The position numbers and the translations under genes were made by a program. Below, one piece after another: positions 35,483-43,161 of a stretch of 64,000 nucleotides of DNA (position 1 is its first letter; every line of letters starts with the position of its first letter). Origin of the DNA: Alkalispirochaeta americana (GTDB taxonomy: Bacteria > Spirochaetota > Spirochaetia > DSM-27196 > Alkalispirochaetaceae); assembly GCF_900156105.1 (NCBI RefSeq), contig NZ_FTMS01000001.1, positions 186,001 to 250,000 of the forward strand, written 5' to 3'. The notes below the pieces were generated by a model. That model was not told where the DNA came from, searched no databases, and was given only the letters and a program-made list of their open reading frames with translations.

Positions 35483-36655
35483 ATGATTATTCAACCGATG
35501 ATACGCAACAATATCTGTATGAACGCCCATCCTGGAGGGTGTGCGTTGAACGTACAGCAACAGATCGCCCACGTGCGCCAGGCAGGCCCCGTGACAGCAC
35601 CCAAACGGGTTCTTGTCATCGGGGCTTCTGCCGGATACGGCCTCTCGTCGCGGATCGCCGCTGCCTTCGGGGCCGGCGCCCGGACAATCGGGGTCTCCTT
35701 CGAGACACCCGCCAAGGGCTCCCGCACCGCTTCGGCGGGCTGGTACCTGGATCAGGCCTTCCAGAAAGAGGCTGGCGCAGCGGGGCTTCAGCACAAGAGC
35801 ATCATCGGCGATGCCTTCTCGCACCAGGTGAAAGAAGAGACGATCCGGGAAATCCGCTCCATGATGGAGCAGGTAGACTTTGTGGTCTACAGTCTGGCTT
35901 CGGGGGTGCGGATAGATCCCGATACCGGTGAGATGTACCGGTCGACCCTCAAGCCGATTGGCCGCGACTATCGGGCTCTCTCCCTGGATAGCCGAACTGG
36001 TGAGGTGGCAGAGGCCACCGTTCCCGCGGCGACGGAGGAGGAGATCGCCCAGACCGTGAAGGTCATGGGTGGCGAGGACTGGGAGCTTTGGATCAAGGCT
36101 CTTCAGGCGGGGGGAGTTCTTGCTCCCGGGGCTGTCACCGTGGCCTATTCCTACATCGGTCCCAAGCTGACCTTTCCCCTCTACCGTGATGGAACAATAG
36201 GGCGCGCCAAGGATCATCTGGAAGAGACCGCCCGCAGTCTGGACACGGTCCTTCGCGAATCCGGCGGACGAGCCTGGGTGTCGGTAAACAAGGCCCTTGT
36301 GACTCGTGCCAGCTCGGTGATTCCCGCCGTTCCCCTCTATCTGGCGCTTCTCTACCGGATCATGAAGGAGAAGGGGCTCCACGAGGGGACGATCGAACAA
36401 TGCCTCCGGCTCTTTTCGGAGAAACTTTTCACCGGGGAAGAGCCGCCGGTGGATTCCCTGGGCAGGATTCGTATTGATGATTGGGAGATGCGCCAGGACG
36501 TGCAGGACGAGGTCGAGCGGGACTGGGAGAAGATCACCGTCGAGACCCTCCCTCTTTTGGGGGATGTCGAGGGGATCAAGGAGGATTTTCTCAAAATTCA
36601 CGGGTTTGGATTCCCCGAGATCGATTATTCCGCCGATGTGGAGGTCTCCTCTTGA
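35483..36655 (+). CDS. fabV: FabV/Ter-family trans-2-enoyl reductase
   Basis: The 390-residue NADH-dependent reductase reduces trans-2-enoyl-ACP (FabV) or enoyl-CoA (Ter). The start at ATG 35483 gives MIIQPMIRNNICMNAHPGGC, the expected N-terminus. The Rossmann glycine motif is VLVIGASAGYGLSSRIAAAFG. The active-site Y-x8-K is in PLYRDGTIGRAKDHLEET, and VTRASSVIPAVPLYLALLYRIMK is a family block. The closest characterised relative I know of is Treponema denticola Ter, of about the same length, so either fatty-acid synthesis or butyrate-type reduction is possible. It is a single gene, followed 76 bases later by a helicase. Confidence 0.92.
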   Translation: MIIQPMIRNNICMNAHPGGCALNVQQQIAHVRQAGPVTAPKRVLVIGASAGYGLSSRIAAAFGAGARTIGVSFETPAKGSRTASAGWYLDQAFQKEAGAAGLQHKSIIGDAFSHQVKEETIREIRSMMEQVDFVVYSLASGVRIDPDTGEMYRSTLKPIGRDYRALSLDSRTGEVAEATVPAATEEEIAQTVKVMGGEDWELWIKALQAGGVLAPGAVTVAYSYIGPKLTFPLYRDGTIGRAKDHLEETARSLDTVLRESGGRAWVSVNKALVTRASSVIPAVPLYLALLYRIMKEKGLHEGTIEQCLRLFSEKLFTGEEPPVDSLGRIRIDDWEMRQDVQDEVERDWEKITVETLPLLGDVEGIKEDFLKIHGFGFPEIDYSADVEVSS

Positions 36656-36731
36656 GAACTTCGATCCAGAACGCCGATACAGCGCCTGGATGCGTTGTCG
36701 CTGAGCGCAATATCCGGTAGGCTTGAGGCAT

Positions 36732-38546
36732 ATGAAATTCGACGAACTCCAACTGGACAGTGCGATTCTTTCCGGCGTTGCGGCCGCCGGGTTTGAGGAG
36801 TGCACACCTGTACAGGCACAGGCTATCCCCTTGGTGCTGGACGGGCGGGATGTGATGGTTCAATCCCAGACCGGAACGGGAAAAACAGCCGCTTTCTTGT
36901 TGCCCACCTTTCATCTGCTTTTGCATAACGAACGCTTTCGCGGTACCACCGCTATTGTCATTGCTCCCACGCGGGAGCTAGCCGTTCAAATCAAGGACGA
37001 GGCAAATCTCCTGGCAGAGGGGTTGCCCCTCAGCACCGAGGTTTTTCACGGTGGTGTCGGCTATGAGGGGCAGCAAAAAGCGCTCTCCCAAGGGGTGAAT
37101 ATCCTGGTGGGAACTCCCGGCAGAATTCTTGACCTGAGTCAGTCCGGTTCCATGGACTTGCGGACAAACGGTGTGGTTATCATCGACGAGGCTGATCGGC
37201 TTCTCGATATGGGGTTTTACCCCGATTTGCGCAAGATGCTTCGCAGGATGCGTCCCCGGGAAGAGCGCTTGAATATGCTCTTCAGTGCCACCCTGGGAAC
37301 GAAGGCCCGGAATATCGCCTGGGAGCACATGAACAACCCCGCCGAGATCGAGGTTGCCCCGGAGCAGGTGACGGTTGATAAAGTGCAACAGGAGTTGCTC
37401 CATGTGGCTTCCCGGGACAAGATGTCGGTGCTCCTGGGAATTCTGGAGCGGGATCAGCCCCGGAACGCGATTGTCTTCACCAACACAAAACGGGCGGCCG
37501 AGGAAATCTCCCGGCGTCTGGCCATGAACGGCTTTCCTACGGAGTATATCAGCGGGGACTTGCCGCAAAAGAAGCGCCTTTCGATCATCACAAAACTGAA
37601 GGCGGGAGAGGCCGAGTTTCTTGTTGCAACCGATGTGGCCGCCCGGGGTCTTCATATCGACAACCTGGATATGGTGGTCAACTACGATCTTCCCGAGGAT
37701 ATCGAGGCCTATGTGCACCGGATTGGGCGTACCGCCCGGGCCGGAGAGAGCGGCAAGGCCGTTACTCTGGCGTGTGAGCGCTATGTCTTCAGCCTCGATG
37801 CGATCGAGCGGTATATCAATCAGAAGATTCCCGTGGGGGAACTCACGCCCGATTTGTATCGGGAGGATGCCAGTGCCGGCAGGCGGATTCACCTCGAATC
37901 GGGAGGACGTGACCGTGACCGTGACGGACGCCGGAGTCGTGATCGTGACGGAGGACGGCGCAGTCCCGGTGGCGAGAGACGGCGGGAACGTCCCCGCTCC
38001 GAAGGTCGGCACCACGAAGGTCGCCGCCACGAGGGGCGGTCTGCCGAAGGTCGGCACCACGAAGGTCGCCGCCACGAGGGGCGGCAGGAAGACCACCGCG
38101 ACGAGCGCCTCCGGGGCAAGAAAACGCCTCCGCCAGGGCGAATGCGGCGAAGTGCCGAGCCTGTGGGGGCCGCACCTAGCTCGGGCGATACCCTGGAACA
38201 GCGCCTGGCCTACTACCGGAAGAAATACGGTGAAGATTTTCAGCCCACCGACGAGATGCTCGCAAACCTGGGGGGGGATCAGCCCCGGAAAAAAAGCAAG
38301 CGCTCCTCCGGCCGCCGTCGCAGCGGGGCCTCGGCGTCCAGGGATTCTGCTTCCAGGGCCGGGGCCGGCACACCCGCTCCGGCACAGAGAGCACCTGCAG
38401 CGGGAGCAAAGGCATCCCCCAAGAGGGACGCTCCGAAAAAGGCCTCACCGGAAAGGGTTCATCCCCCGGCTGGGGAGGTCTCCCGGGAGGAACCCCGGGG
38501 TATTGTGGGAAAACTCAAGGGTCTCTTTGGAGCCCGAAAGAAGTAG
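36732..38546 (+). CDS. DEAD-box RNA helicase with repetitive basic C-terminal tail
   Basis: The 604-residue helicase starts at ATG 36732 (TTGAGG-like site upstream). RecA-like domain 1 has the Q motif ECTPVQAQAIP, motif I SQTGTGKT, PTRELA, DEAD in IIDEADRLLD, and SAT. Domain 2 has ATDVAARGLHID and HRIGRTARAG. From about residue 385 the tail is rich in Arg, Asp, His and Gly and carries near-repeats of GRHHEGRRHEGR (encoded around 37996-38085), then a Ser/Lys/Pro-rich end. This tail resembles the RNA-binding tails of cold-shock or ribosome-biogenesis helicases. It lies just before rpsD. Confidence 0.92.
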   Translation: MKFDELQLDSAILSGVAAAGFEECTPVQAQAIPLVLDGRDVMVQSQTGTGKTAAFLLPTFHLLLHNERFRGTTAIVIAPTRELAVQIKDEANLLAEGLPLSTEVFHGGVGYEGQQKALSQGVNILVGTPGRILDLSQSGSMDLRTNGVVIIDEADRLLDMGFYPDLRKMLRRMRPREERLNMLFSATLGTKARNIAWEHMNNPAEIEVAPEQVTVDKVQQELLHVASRDKMSVLLGILERDQPRNAIVFTNTKRAAEEISRRLAMNGFPTEYISGDLPQKKRLSIITKLKAGEAEFLVATDVAARGLHIDNLDMVVNYDLPEDIEAYVHRIGRTARAGESGKAVTLACERYVFSLDAIERYINQKIPVGELTPDLYREDASAGRRIHLESGGRDRDRDGRRSRDRDGGRRSPGGERRRERPRSEGRHHEGRRHEGRSAEGRHHEGRRHEGRQEDHRDERLRGKKTPPPGRMRRSAEPVGAAPSSGDTLEQRLAYYRKKYGEDFQPTDEMLANLGGDQPRKKSKRSSGRRRSGASASRDSASRAGAGTPAPAQRAPAAGAKASPKRDAPKKASPERVHPPAGEVSREEPRGIVGKLKGLFGARKK

Positions 38547-38599
38547 TCATAAAAGTGCAGTCATGAGACTGTAAGCAATCCGACTGTAGTCAATCAGAC

Positions 38600-38628
38600 T
38601 TGACAGGGCGTGGTCGTTGGCATATTAT
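38600..38628 (+). promoter_or_regulatory. Sigma-70-type promoter of rpsD
   Basis: TTGACA at 38600-38605 and TATTAT at 38623-38628 are separated by 17 bases, close to consensus. The rpsD ribosome binding site AAGGAG and ATG at 38674 follow about 45 bases downstream. Confidence 0.85.
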
Positions 38629-38673
38629 TTCGCCTCGATACGCGTTCGTTGGAAGAAACAAGGAGAATAGTGA

Positions 38674-39288
38674 ATGGCCCGACCTTCAAAAGCCCGAGGC
38701 AAAATTGCACGCCATCTTGGCATTAACGTCTTTGGAAACCCTAAGTACGACCGTCTGCTCAAAAAGAAACCGTACGGGCCGGGCAACCCCAAAAAGGGGC
38801 GTATTCGCGAGACCGAGTATGCACGACAGCTGAAAGAGAAACAGAAAGTCAAGTTCGCCTACGGATTATCGGAGCGACAGTTCCGAAACCTTTTTTACAA
38901 GGCAAAATCCATGCGCGGCGTGGCTGGACACAACATGCTGATCATGCTGGAACGGCGGCTCGATAACGTGGTGTATCGCATGGGAATGGCTGCAAGCCGA
39001 CGGCAGGCCCGTCAGCTCGTAAGCCACGGTCATATCCATCTCAACGGACGCAAGATGACTGTTCCCAGTGCGCTGGTACGTCCCGGTGATCTGATCGCCG
39101 GCAAGCCCAAAAAGAGCAGCGAGATGCTCATGCGCCGACTCGTCTCGGAGAACTCTTCCCGGCAGGCTGCGCCGTGGATTGAAGTCTCTCAGGATGATCT
39201 CACCGGTAAGGTGTCTATGCTTCCCACGCGGGATATGATTCCCACGATTGCGGAAGAACAGCTTATTGTCGAGTTTTACTCGAAGTAA
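38674..39288 (+). CDS. rpsD: Small ribosomal subunit protein uS4
   Basis: The 204-residue protein binds 16S rRNA early in 30S assembly. The N-terminal MARPSKARGKIARHLGINVFG, the S4 domain RRLDNVVYRMGMAASRRQARQLVSHGHIHLNGRK and the ending PTIAEEQLIVEFYSK are typical. The N-terminal zinc cysteines of some S4 proteins are absent (the Cys-free type). It is monocistronic here, away from the usual ribosomal-protein clusters, with its own promoter and a strong terminator. Confidence 0.97.
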   Translation: MARPSKARGKIARHLGINVFGNPKYDRLLKKKPYGPGNPKKGRIRETEYARQLKEKQKVKFAYGLSERQFRNLFYKAKSMRGVAGHNMLIMLERRLDNVVYRMGMAASRRQARQLVSHGHIHLNGRKMTVPSALVRPGDLIAGKPKKSSEMLMRRLVSENSSRQAAPWIEVSQDDLTGKVSMLPTRDMIPTIAEEQLIVEFYSK

Positions 39289-39360
39289 GACTGCACAAGC
39301 AGACCGGCTGTCCCCACGGGGGGTGGTCGCCGTTCGAAGAGAACGGGGTTGCAGAGGGAA

Positions 39361-39391
39361 CGGGGTCGCTTCGGCGGCTCCGTTTTTTTTT
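39361..39391 (+). terminator. Intrinsic terminator of rpsD
   Basis: A 9-bp stem with two G-U pairs, CGGGGTCGC/GCGGCTCCG, is closed by a TTCG tetraloop and followed by nine T residues (39383-39391). It lies 72 bases after the rpsD stop. Confidence 0.92.
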
Positions 39392-39560
39392 GTGCTGCGC
39401 CCGGCAGGAGTACCCCCGCAGGAGTACCCCCGGAAGGAATGTCTCCGACAGGGCCCCCGGCAGGGCACGTCCCGAGAGGACGCCCCCCGGATTCCCCGAT
39501 CCCGGGCAAGCGTGCCTTCTCCTGTTCAATAGATTTCACCTCCCTGCCGATACTTCAGAC
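39392..39560. repeat. Non-coding gap with a 14-bp direct repeat
   Basis: After the rpsD terminator the gap holds GCAGGAGTACCCCC twice in tandem (about 39404-39431), then GC-rich sequence without a clear gene. The promoter of the following regulator must lie in the last 100 bases. Confidence 0.5.
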
Positions 39561-40835
39561 ATGCGACGTTTTCCCGTTATCAGCAGTGATCCGGCCCTGA
39601 ACGATCGGATCAAGCGAATATGCAGCCGCTTCGGTCAGGCCTTTGAGCCCTTGTTTCTCACCTCCTCCGAAGAGGCCCTGGAGTATATCCGGTACGAGCT
39701 TCCCGAGTTTCAGGTGGTGCACTTTTCAGATCCCCTGATCGACGGAGTTGCCCTGATCCAGGCGATCACGGAAGATCCCTGGCTTCATTACGGGGGCGTA
39801 ATCGGGGTCTATTCCCGCAAGGATAGCTCGCGTGTGGAGAACTTGCCCCGTGAGACCAACGTGGTCACCATGATCCGTCGGGGAGAGTTTGTGGAGACCT
39901 TCTTTCGCGTTCTTTATCTGCTCCATAAAAACAGGCAGATTCTCTTCCAGAGGGACTTGCAGATGGATTTTATCGGGACCATTCACGGAAATCTGGAGAT
40001 GGATAACGATCCCTACAACGCCCGGACCTATGCTGCGCTCATCGCGAACTTTCTCTTCAACAGCAACTACATTGACCTGGAGCTTCGGGATCGCCTTCAC
40101 GTCACGCTCTTTGAATTGATCATGAACGCTATCGAGCATGGCAACTGCGGGATCTCCTATGAAGAGAAGAACCGTCACCTCCACGATCAGGGTGATATCA
40201 TCCCCCTGATCCGGGCGAAATGCAAAGACCCCGATATCGGCAGGCGTCGTGTGGGTGTCTCCTATACCATCGGAAGGGAGTCATCGAGCTTTACCGTCTC
40301 CGACGAGGGGGAGGGCTTTGACTGGCGGACCCGCTTTGAGGATAGCCAGGTGAATCTCGATCTGCACGGCCACGGTATCCGCATGGCGCGCCATTACTTC
40401 AGCGGTCTCTCCTATAATGATCCCGGGACTGAAGTCTCCTTCGAGGTGCGCCACCAGAAGGAGGCCAACGCCACGCCTGGCCTCTTTTCCGATGAACGTC
40501 CCATCACCCTCGAGGCGGGCGAGGCCGTTTTCCGCGAGGGTGATGATTCGAACGATCTCTACTACATCGTGAGCGGTACCCTGGACATCCTGAGCAAGGA
40601 TCAGCTGGTGGCAACCCTGACACCGGACGATATATTTCTGGGGGAGATGTCCTTTCTCCTGGGAAACCGCCGGTCTGCCACGGTGGTGGCCAGAACGGCC
40701 AGTACCCTGATCAAGGTATCAAAAAATACCTTTGTCTCGGGGATTCGTCGTCAGCCCCATTACGGGATTTTCCTCGCGCGCCTTCTGGCGCAACGCCTTT
40801 CCCGTCTGAACCGCCAGGTTGCCCTCACGGGCTAG
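39561..40835 (+). CDS. Regulator with receiver-like, HATPase and cyclic-nucleotide-binding domains
   Basis: The 424-residue protein starts at ATG 39561 (MRRFPVISSD); upstream in-frame sequence has no domain. Residues 1-125 look like a divergent response-regulator receiver. Residues about 150-310 contain a serine-kinase-type HATPase: FELIMNAIEHGNCGISYEE (the N-box), then DEGEGFDW and HGHGIRMARHYF (G boxes). Residues about 315-424 are a cNMP-binding domain: EAGEAVFREGDDSNDLYYIVSGTLDIL and LGEMSFLLGNRRSATVVARTAST. No membrane helix is seen. The combination suggests a cytoplasmic switch, such as an anti-sigma-type kinase gated by a nucleotide. Partners are not in the window. Confidence 0.85.
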   Translation: MRRFPVISSDPALNDRIKRICSRFGQAFEPLFLTSSEEALEYIRYELPEFQVVHFSDPLIDGVALIQAITEDPWLHYGGVIGVYSRKDSSRVENLPRETNVVTMIRRGEFVETFFRVLYLLHKNRQILFQRDLQMDFIGTIHGNLEMDNDPYNARTYAALIANFLFNSNYIDLELRDRLHVTLFELIMNAIEHGNCGISYEEKNRHLHDQGDIIPLIRAKCKDPDIGRRRVGVSYTIGRESSSFTVSDEGEGFDWRTRFEDSQVNLDLHGHGIRMARHYFSGLSYNDPGTEVSFEVRHQKEANATPGLFSDERPITLEAGEAVFREGDDSNDLYYIVSGTLDILSKDQLVATLTPDDIFLGEMSFLLGNRRSATVVARTASTLIKVSKNTFVSGIRRQPHYGIFLARLLAQRLSRLNRQVALTG

Positions 40836-40852
40836 GGGATGTACTCTCGGGG

Positions 40853-41146
40853 CTATCGATCAAGGCCCTCGGAGTCGGGGCTGTCGGGGCTGTCGGGATC
40901 GAGGCTATCGGGATTGATCCCGGGAGGGGATGTGCTATCCAGGGTGATATCGTAGCCGATGGCCTGGACAAAGCCCCGTATTTTGCTGATCGTTTGGGGG
41001 TTTCCGTCAAAGTCCAGATGAAGTGTGCCGGTGGCCCGGTCAACCCGGGCTGTGTCAACTCCGGGAAGCCTGCGCGCCATATGAACAATTCCGATCGAGC
41101 AGGATGTGCAGGTAGCCCCCGAGAGGGAAAGCGTTGCTGTTTTCAT
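40853..41146 (-). CDS. Heavy-metal-associated (HMA) domain protein
   Basis: The 97-residue protein is one ferredoxin-like HMA domain with the metal motif ATCTSCSIGI (CxxC) near residue 13, as in copper chaperones and ATPase leader domains. The loop SGATCTSC differs slightly from the GMTCxxC consensus. A 25-residue Ser/Asp/Pro-rich tail (from DSTSPPGINPDS) is encoded by short repeats. No P-type ATPase is adjacent. It is likely a small cytoplasmic copper- or zinc-binding protein. Confidence 0.75.
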   Translation of the reverse strand: MKTATLSLSGATCTSCSIGIVHMARRLPGVDTARVDRATGTLHLDFDGNPQTISKIRGFVQAIGYDITLDSTSPPGINPDSLDPDSPDSPDSEGLDR

Positions 41147-41213
41147 GGGAAAAATGTACTAAAGCTTACTGTTATGGTAAAGTTTTTTCTTTAAAACTCC
41201 GGGAAGGCCCGTG

Positions 41214-43154
41214 CTACCGGCGACCGATTTGCTCTTCCAGTTGCGCCCGATTCACGGTGATCCACAGAGGACGTCCGTGGGGGCATCGGGGCTCTTCCAG
41301 CTTCAGAACGCGGCGTGCCAGCTCCTCTCCCGTAATGCTATCCAGGTAGTCGCCCGCTTTTATCGCTGCCTTGCAGGCGATCCGGGCGAGAAACTCCCGG
41401 TCGAACATCTCCTGAATTCCCCCCAGTTCCAGAACCGTCTCAATCAGGGTTTCCCGGCAGAGCCGGTATTCACCGGGCAGGGCCGTGATGCGCCATCGCT
41501 GTGGGCCATCCTTTTCCAAGATGATCCCCAGGGACCGGTATTCTTCCTGATGGTTTTCCAGAAGCTGATCCTGATCGGGTGTCGTCTCGAACTCTTCGGG
41601 AATGAGGAGTTTCTGGGGTATCCGGTCCGACGCGAGACGATCATAGAGAAGCCGCTCGTGGGCGGCGTGCTGATCGATCATGTATAGTTCCTCTCCCCGT
41701 TCCACCAGATTAAAGGTGCCAAAGACTGTCCCGTGAAAGAGCAGTTCTTCCTCTCTCCCGGGCGGGGAACCTCTCTCATCGTCCAGGTGCTTCGGGTTTT
41801 CGGGCAACGGTCCGGTGGATCGGGAGGGAACGGCCTGGAGGGTATGCTGGAAGGGTTCTCTCCGGGAGGGCCCCCCGAAGGCCGGGGTTCTGTTGGCGGG
41901 TGGCCGGCCTGGAAAAGATCTGCTCGGGGAGGGCTCTCTCCCCCCAGGCTCGGTGAAGGGACTGCCGGACCGTCCTTCCGGAGGAGGCTGATTGGAGGGC
42001 CCCCGGGGAAAGAGGGGCTGGGATTCGGCCGCTTCGCTCCGGGAGGACTCCTCCGGGGATTCCCGCCGGGTTTCCCATTGGGCTGCCCGGAGAGCAAAGG
42101 CCCGAAGATGGCTGCGGAGGAGATCCACCAGGCGGTGGTGGATCTCGGCGGCTCTGCGCAGCCGGACTTCACGCTTGGCAGGGTGGATATTGAAATCGGT
42201 CAGCTCGGGATTGACCGTGAGGAACACCGCTGCCACAGGAAAGACGCCGCCGTGCTGGACGTCCTGGTAGGCGTACTCCACGGCCTGGACAAACTTGAAC
42301 TCCGTGACGCGACGGTTATTGATGTAGATGTGGATCGCCTTGCGGTTTCTCCGGATAACCTCGGGATGAGCCGCGATAACGGTGCAGGAGAAGCCTTCGC
42401 CGCTGCCCTGTAGTTGGGTAAGGCTCTGGGGGGGGCAGATTCTGGAAAATATCTGGCCGGCCCGCTCCAGCAGGGTTTGCTCCGGCAGTACTTCCTGACG
42501 GCCCCCTGCCGCAGGGAAAGAGAACCGCACTTCGGGAAAGGGAAAGGCCTTCTCCAGGATCGTCTCCCTGATCGCCTGGCTCTCGTTTTGGGCCCTGGAG
42601 AGGAAACGTTTCCGGGCCGGCATGTTTGCGAAGAGTCTTGCCACGGTAATCGCCGTGCCCGGTCTGGGAGGGGCTGGTTGAAGGCGCTGCAGCTCGGCGT
42701 CGCGGATTTCGGCCCGGTGACCCGAGGACTGGCCTTTCATGGTGCTTTCGATGGTGAGGTCGCTCACAGCGGCGATGCTCGCCAGGGCTTCTCCGCGAAA
42801 TCCCAGGGAAGTGGCCCGTTCCAGGTCTTCCAGCGACCGGATTTTGCTGGTGGCATGGGTCTGCCAGCAGAGGAGGAGGTCCTCCCGGCTCATGCCGGCC
42901 CCGTCGTCGCGGACCCTGATCAGATCGCTCCCGCCGTTCTCCCAGGAAATATCGATGGACGATGATCCTGCGTCGAGGGCGTTGTCGAGAAGCTCTCTTA
43001 CCACCGAGGCGGGTTTTTCGATCACCTCTCCTGCAGCGATCCGCCGGGAAACCTCCGGCGGAAGAAGGGCGATCCCCGTCCGCTGCTCCTGGTGTTTCTG
43101 GTGCTCCTGTGGTTCCTGGTGCTCCTGTGGTTCCTGGTGCTCCTGTGGTTCCAT
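41214..43154 (-). CDS. mutL: DNA mismatch repair protein MutL
   Basis: The 646-residue protein starts at 43154 after GTAGGGGA; another ATG 12 codons upstream would overlap the next gene. Its N-terminal GHKL ATPase has LPPEVSRRIAAGEVIEKPASVVRELLDNALDAG, DDGAGM, and THATSKI/SLGFRGEALASI. A Pro/Ser/Gly-rich linker spans about 350-450. The C-terminal domain has endonuclease-type motifs DQHAAHERLLYD, ACKAAIKAGD and CPHGRP, so this is the nicking type of MutL; the last motif position is Asp where Glu is usual. Three perfect 18-bp repeats (43098-43151) encode the Gln/Glu/His-rich N-terminal extension ahead of the ATPase. Confidence 0.94.
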   Translation of the reverse strand: MEPQEHQEPQEHQEPQEHQKHQEQRTGIALLPPEVSRRIAAGEVIEKPASVVRELLDNALDAGSSSIDISWENGGSDLIRVRDDGAGMSREDLLLCWQTHATSKIRSLEDLERATSLGFRGEALASIAAVSDLTIESTMKGQSSGHRAEIRDAELQRLQPAPPRPGTAITVARLFANMPARKRFLSRAQNESQAIRETILEKAFPFPEVRFSFPAAGGRQEVLPEQTLLERAGQIFSRICPPQSLTQLQGSGEGFSCTVIAAHPEVIRRNRKAIHIYINNRRVTEFKFVQAVEYAYQDVQHGGVFPVAAVFLTVNPELTDFNIHPAKREVRLRRAAEIHHRLVDLLRSHLRAFALRAAQWETRRESPEESSRSEAAESQPLFPRGPSNQPPPEGRSGSPFTEPGGREPSPSRSFPGRPPANRTPAFGGPSRREPFQHTLQAVPSRSTGPLPENPKHLDDERGSPPGREEELLFHGTVFGTFNLVERGEELYMIDQHAAHERLLYDRLASDRIPQKLLIPEEFETTPDQDQLLENHQEEYRSLGIILEKDGPQRWRITALPGEYRLCRETLIETVLELGGIQEMFDREFLARIACKAAIKAGDYLDSITGEELARRVLKLEEPRCPHGRPLWITVNRAQLEEQIGRR

Positions 43155-43161
43155 TCCCCTA

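Noticed and set aside
35318-36805. 495-codon minus-strand frame opposite fabV
   Set aside because: It covers a confirmed FabV/Ter gene and both its flanks, with no domain.
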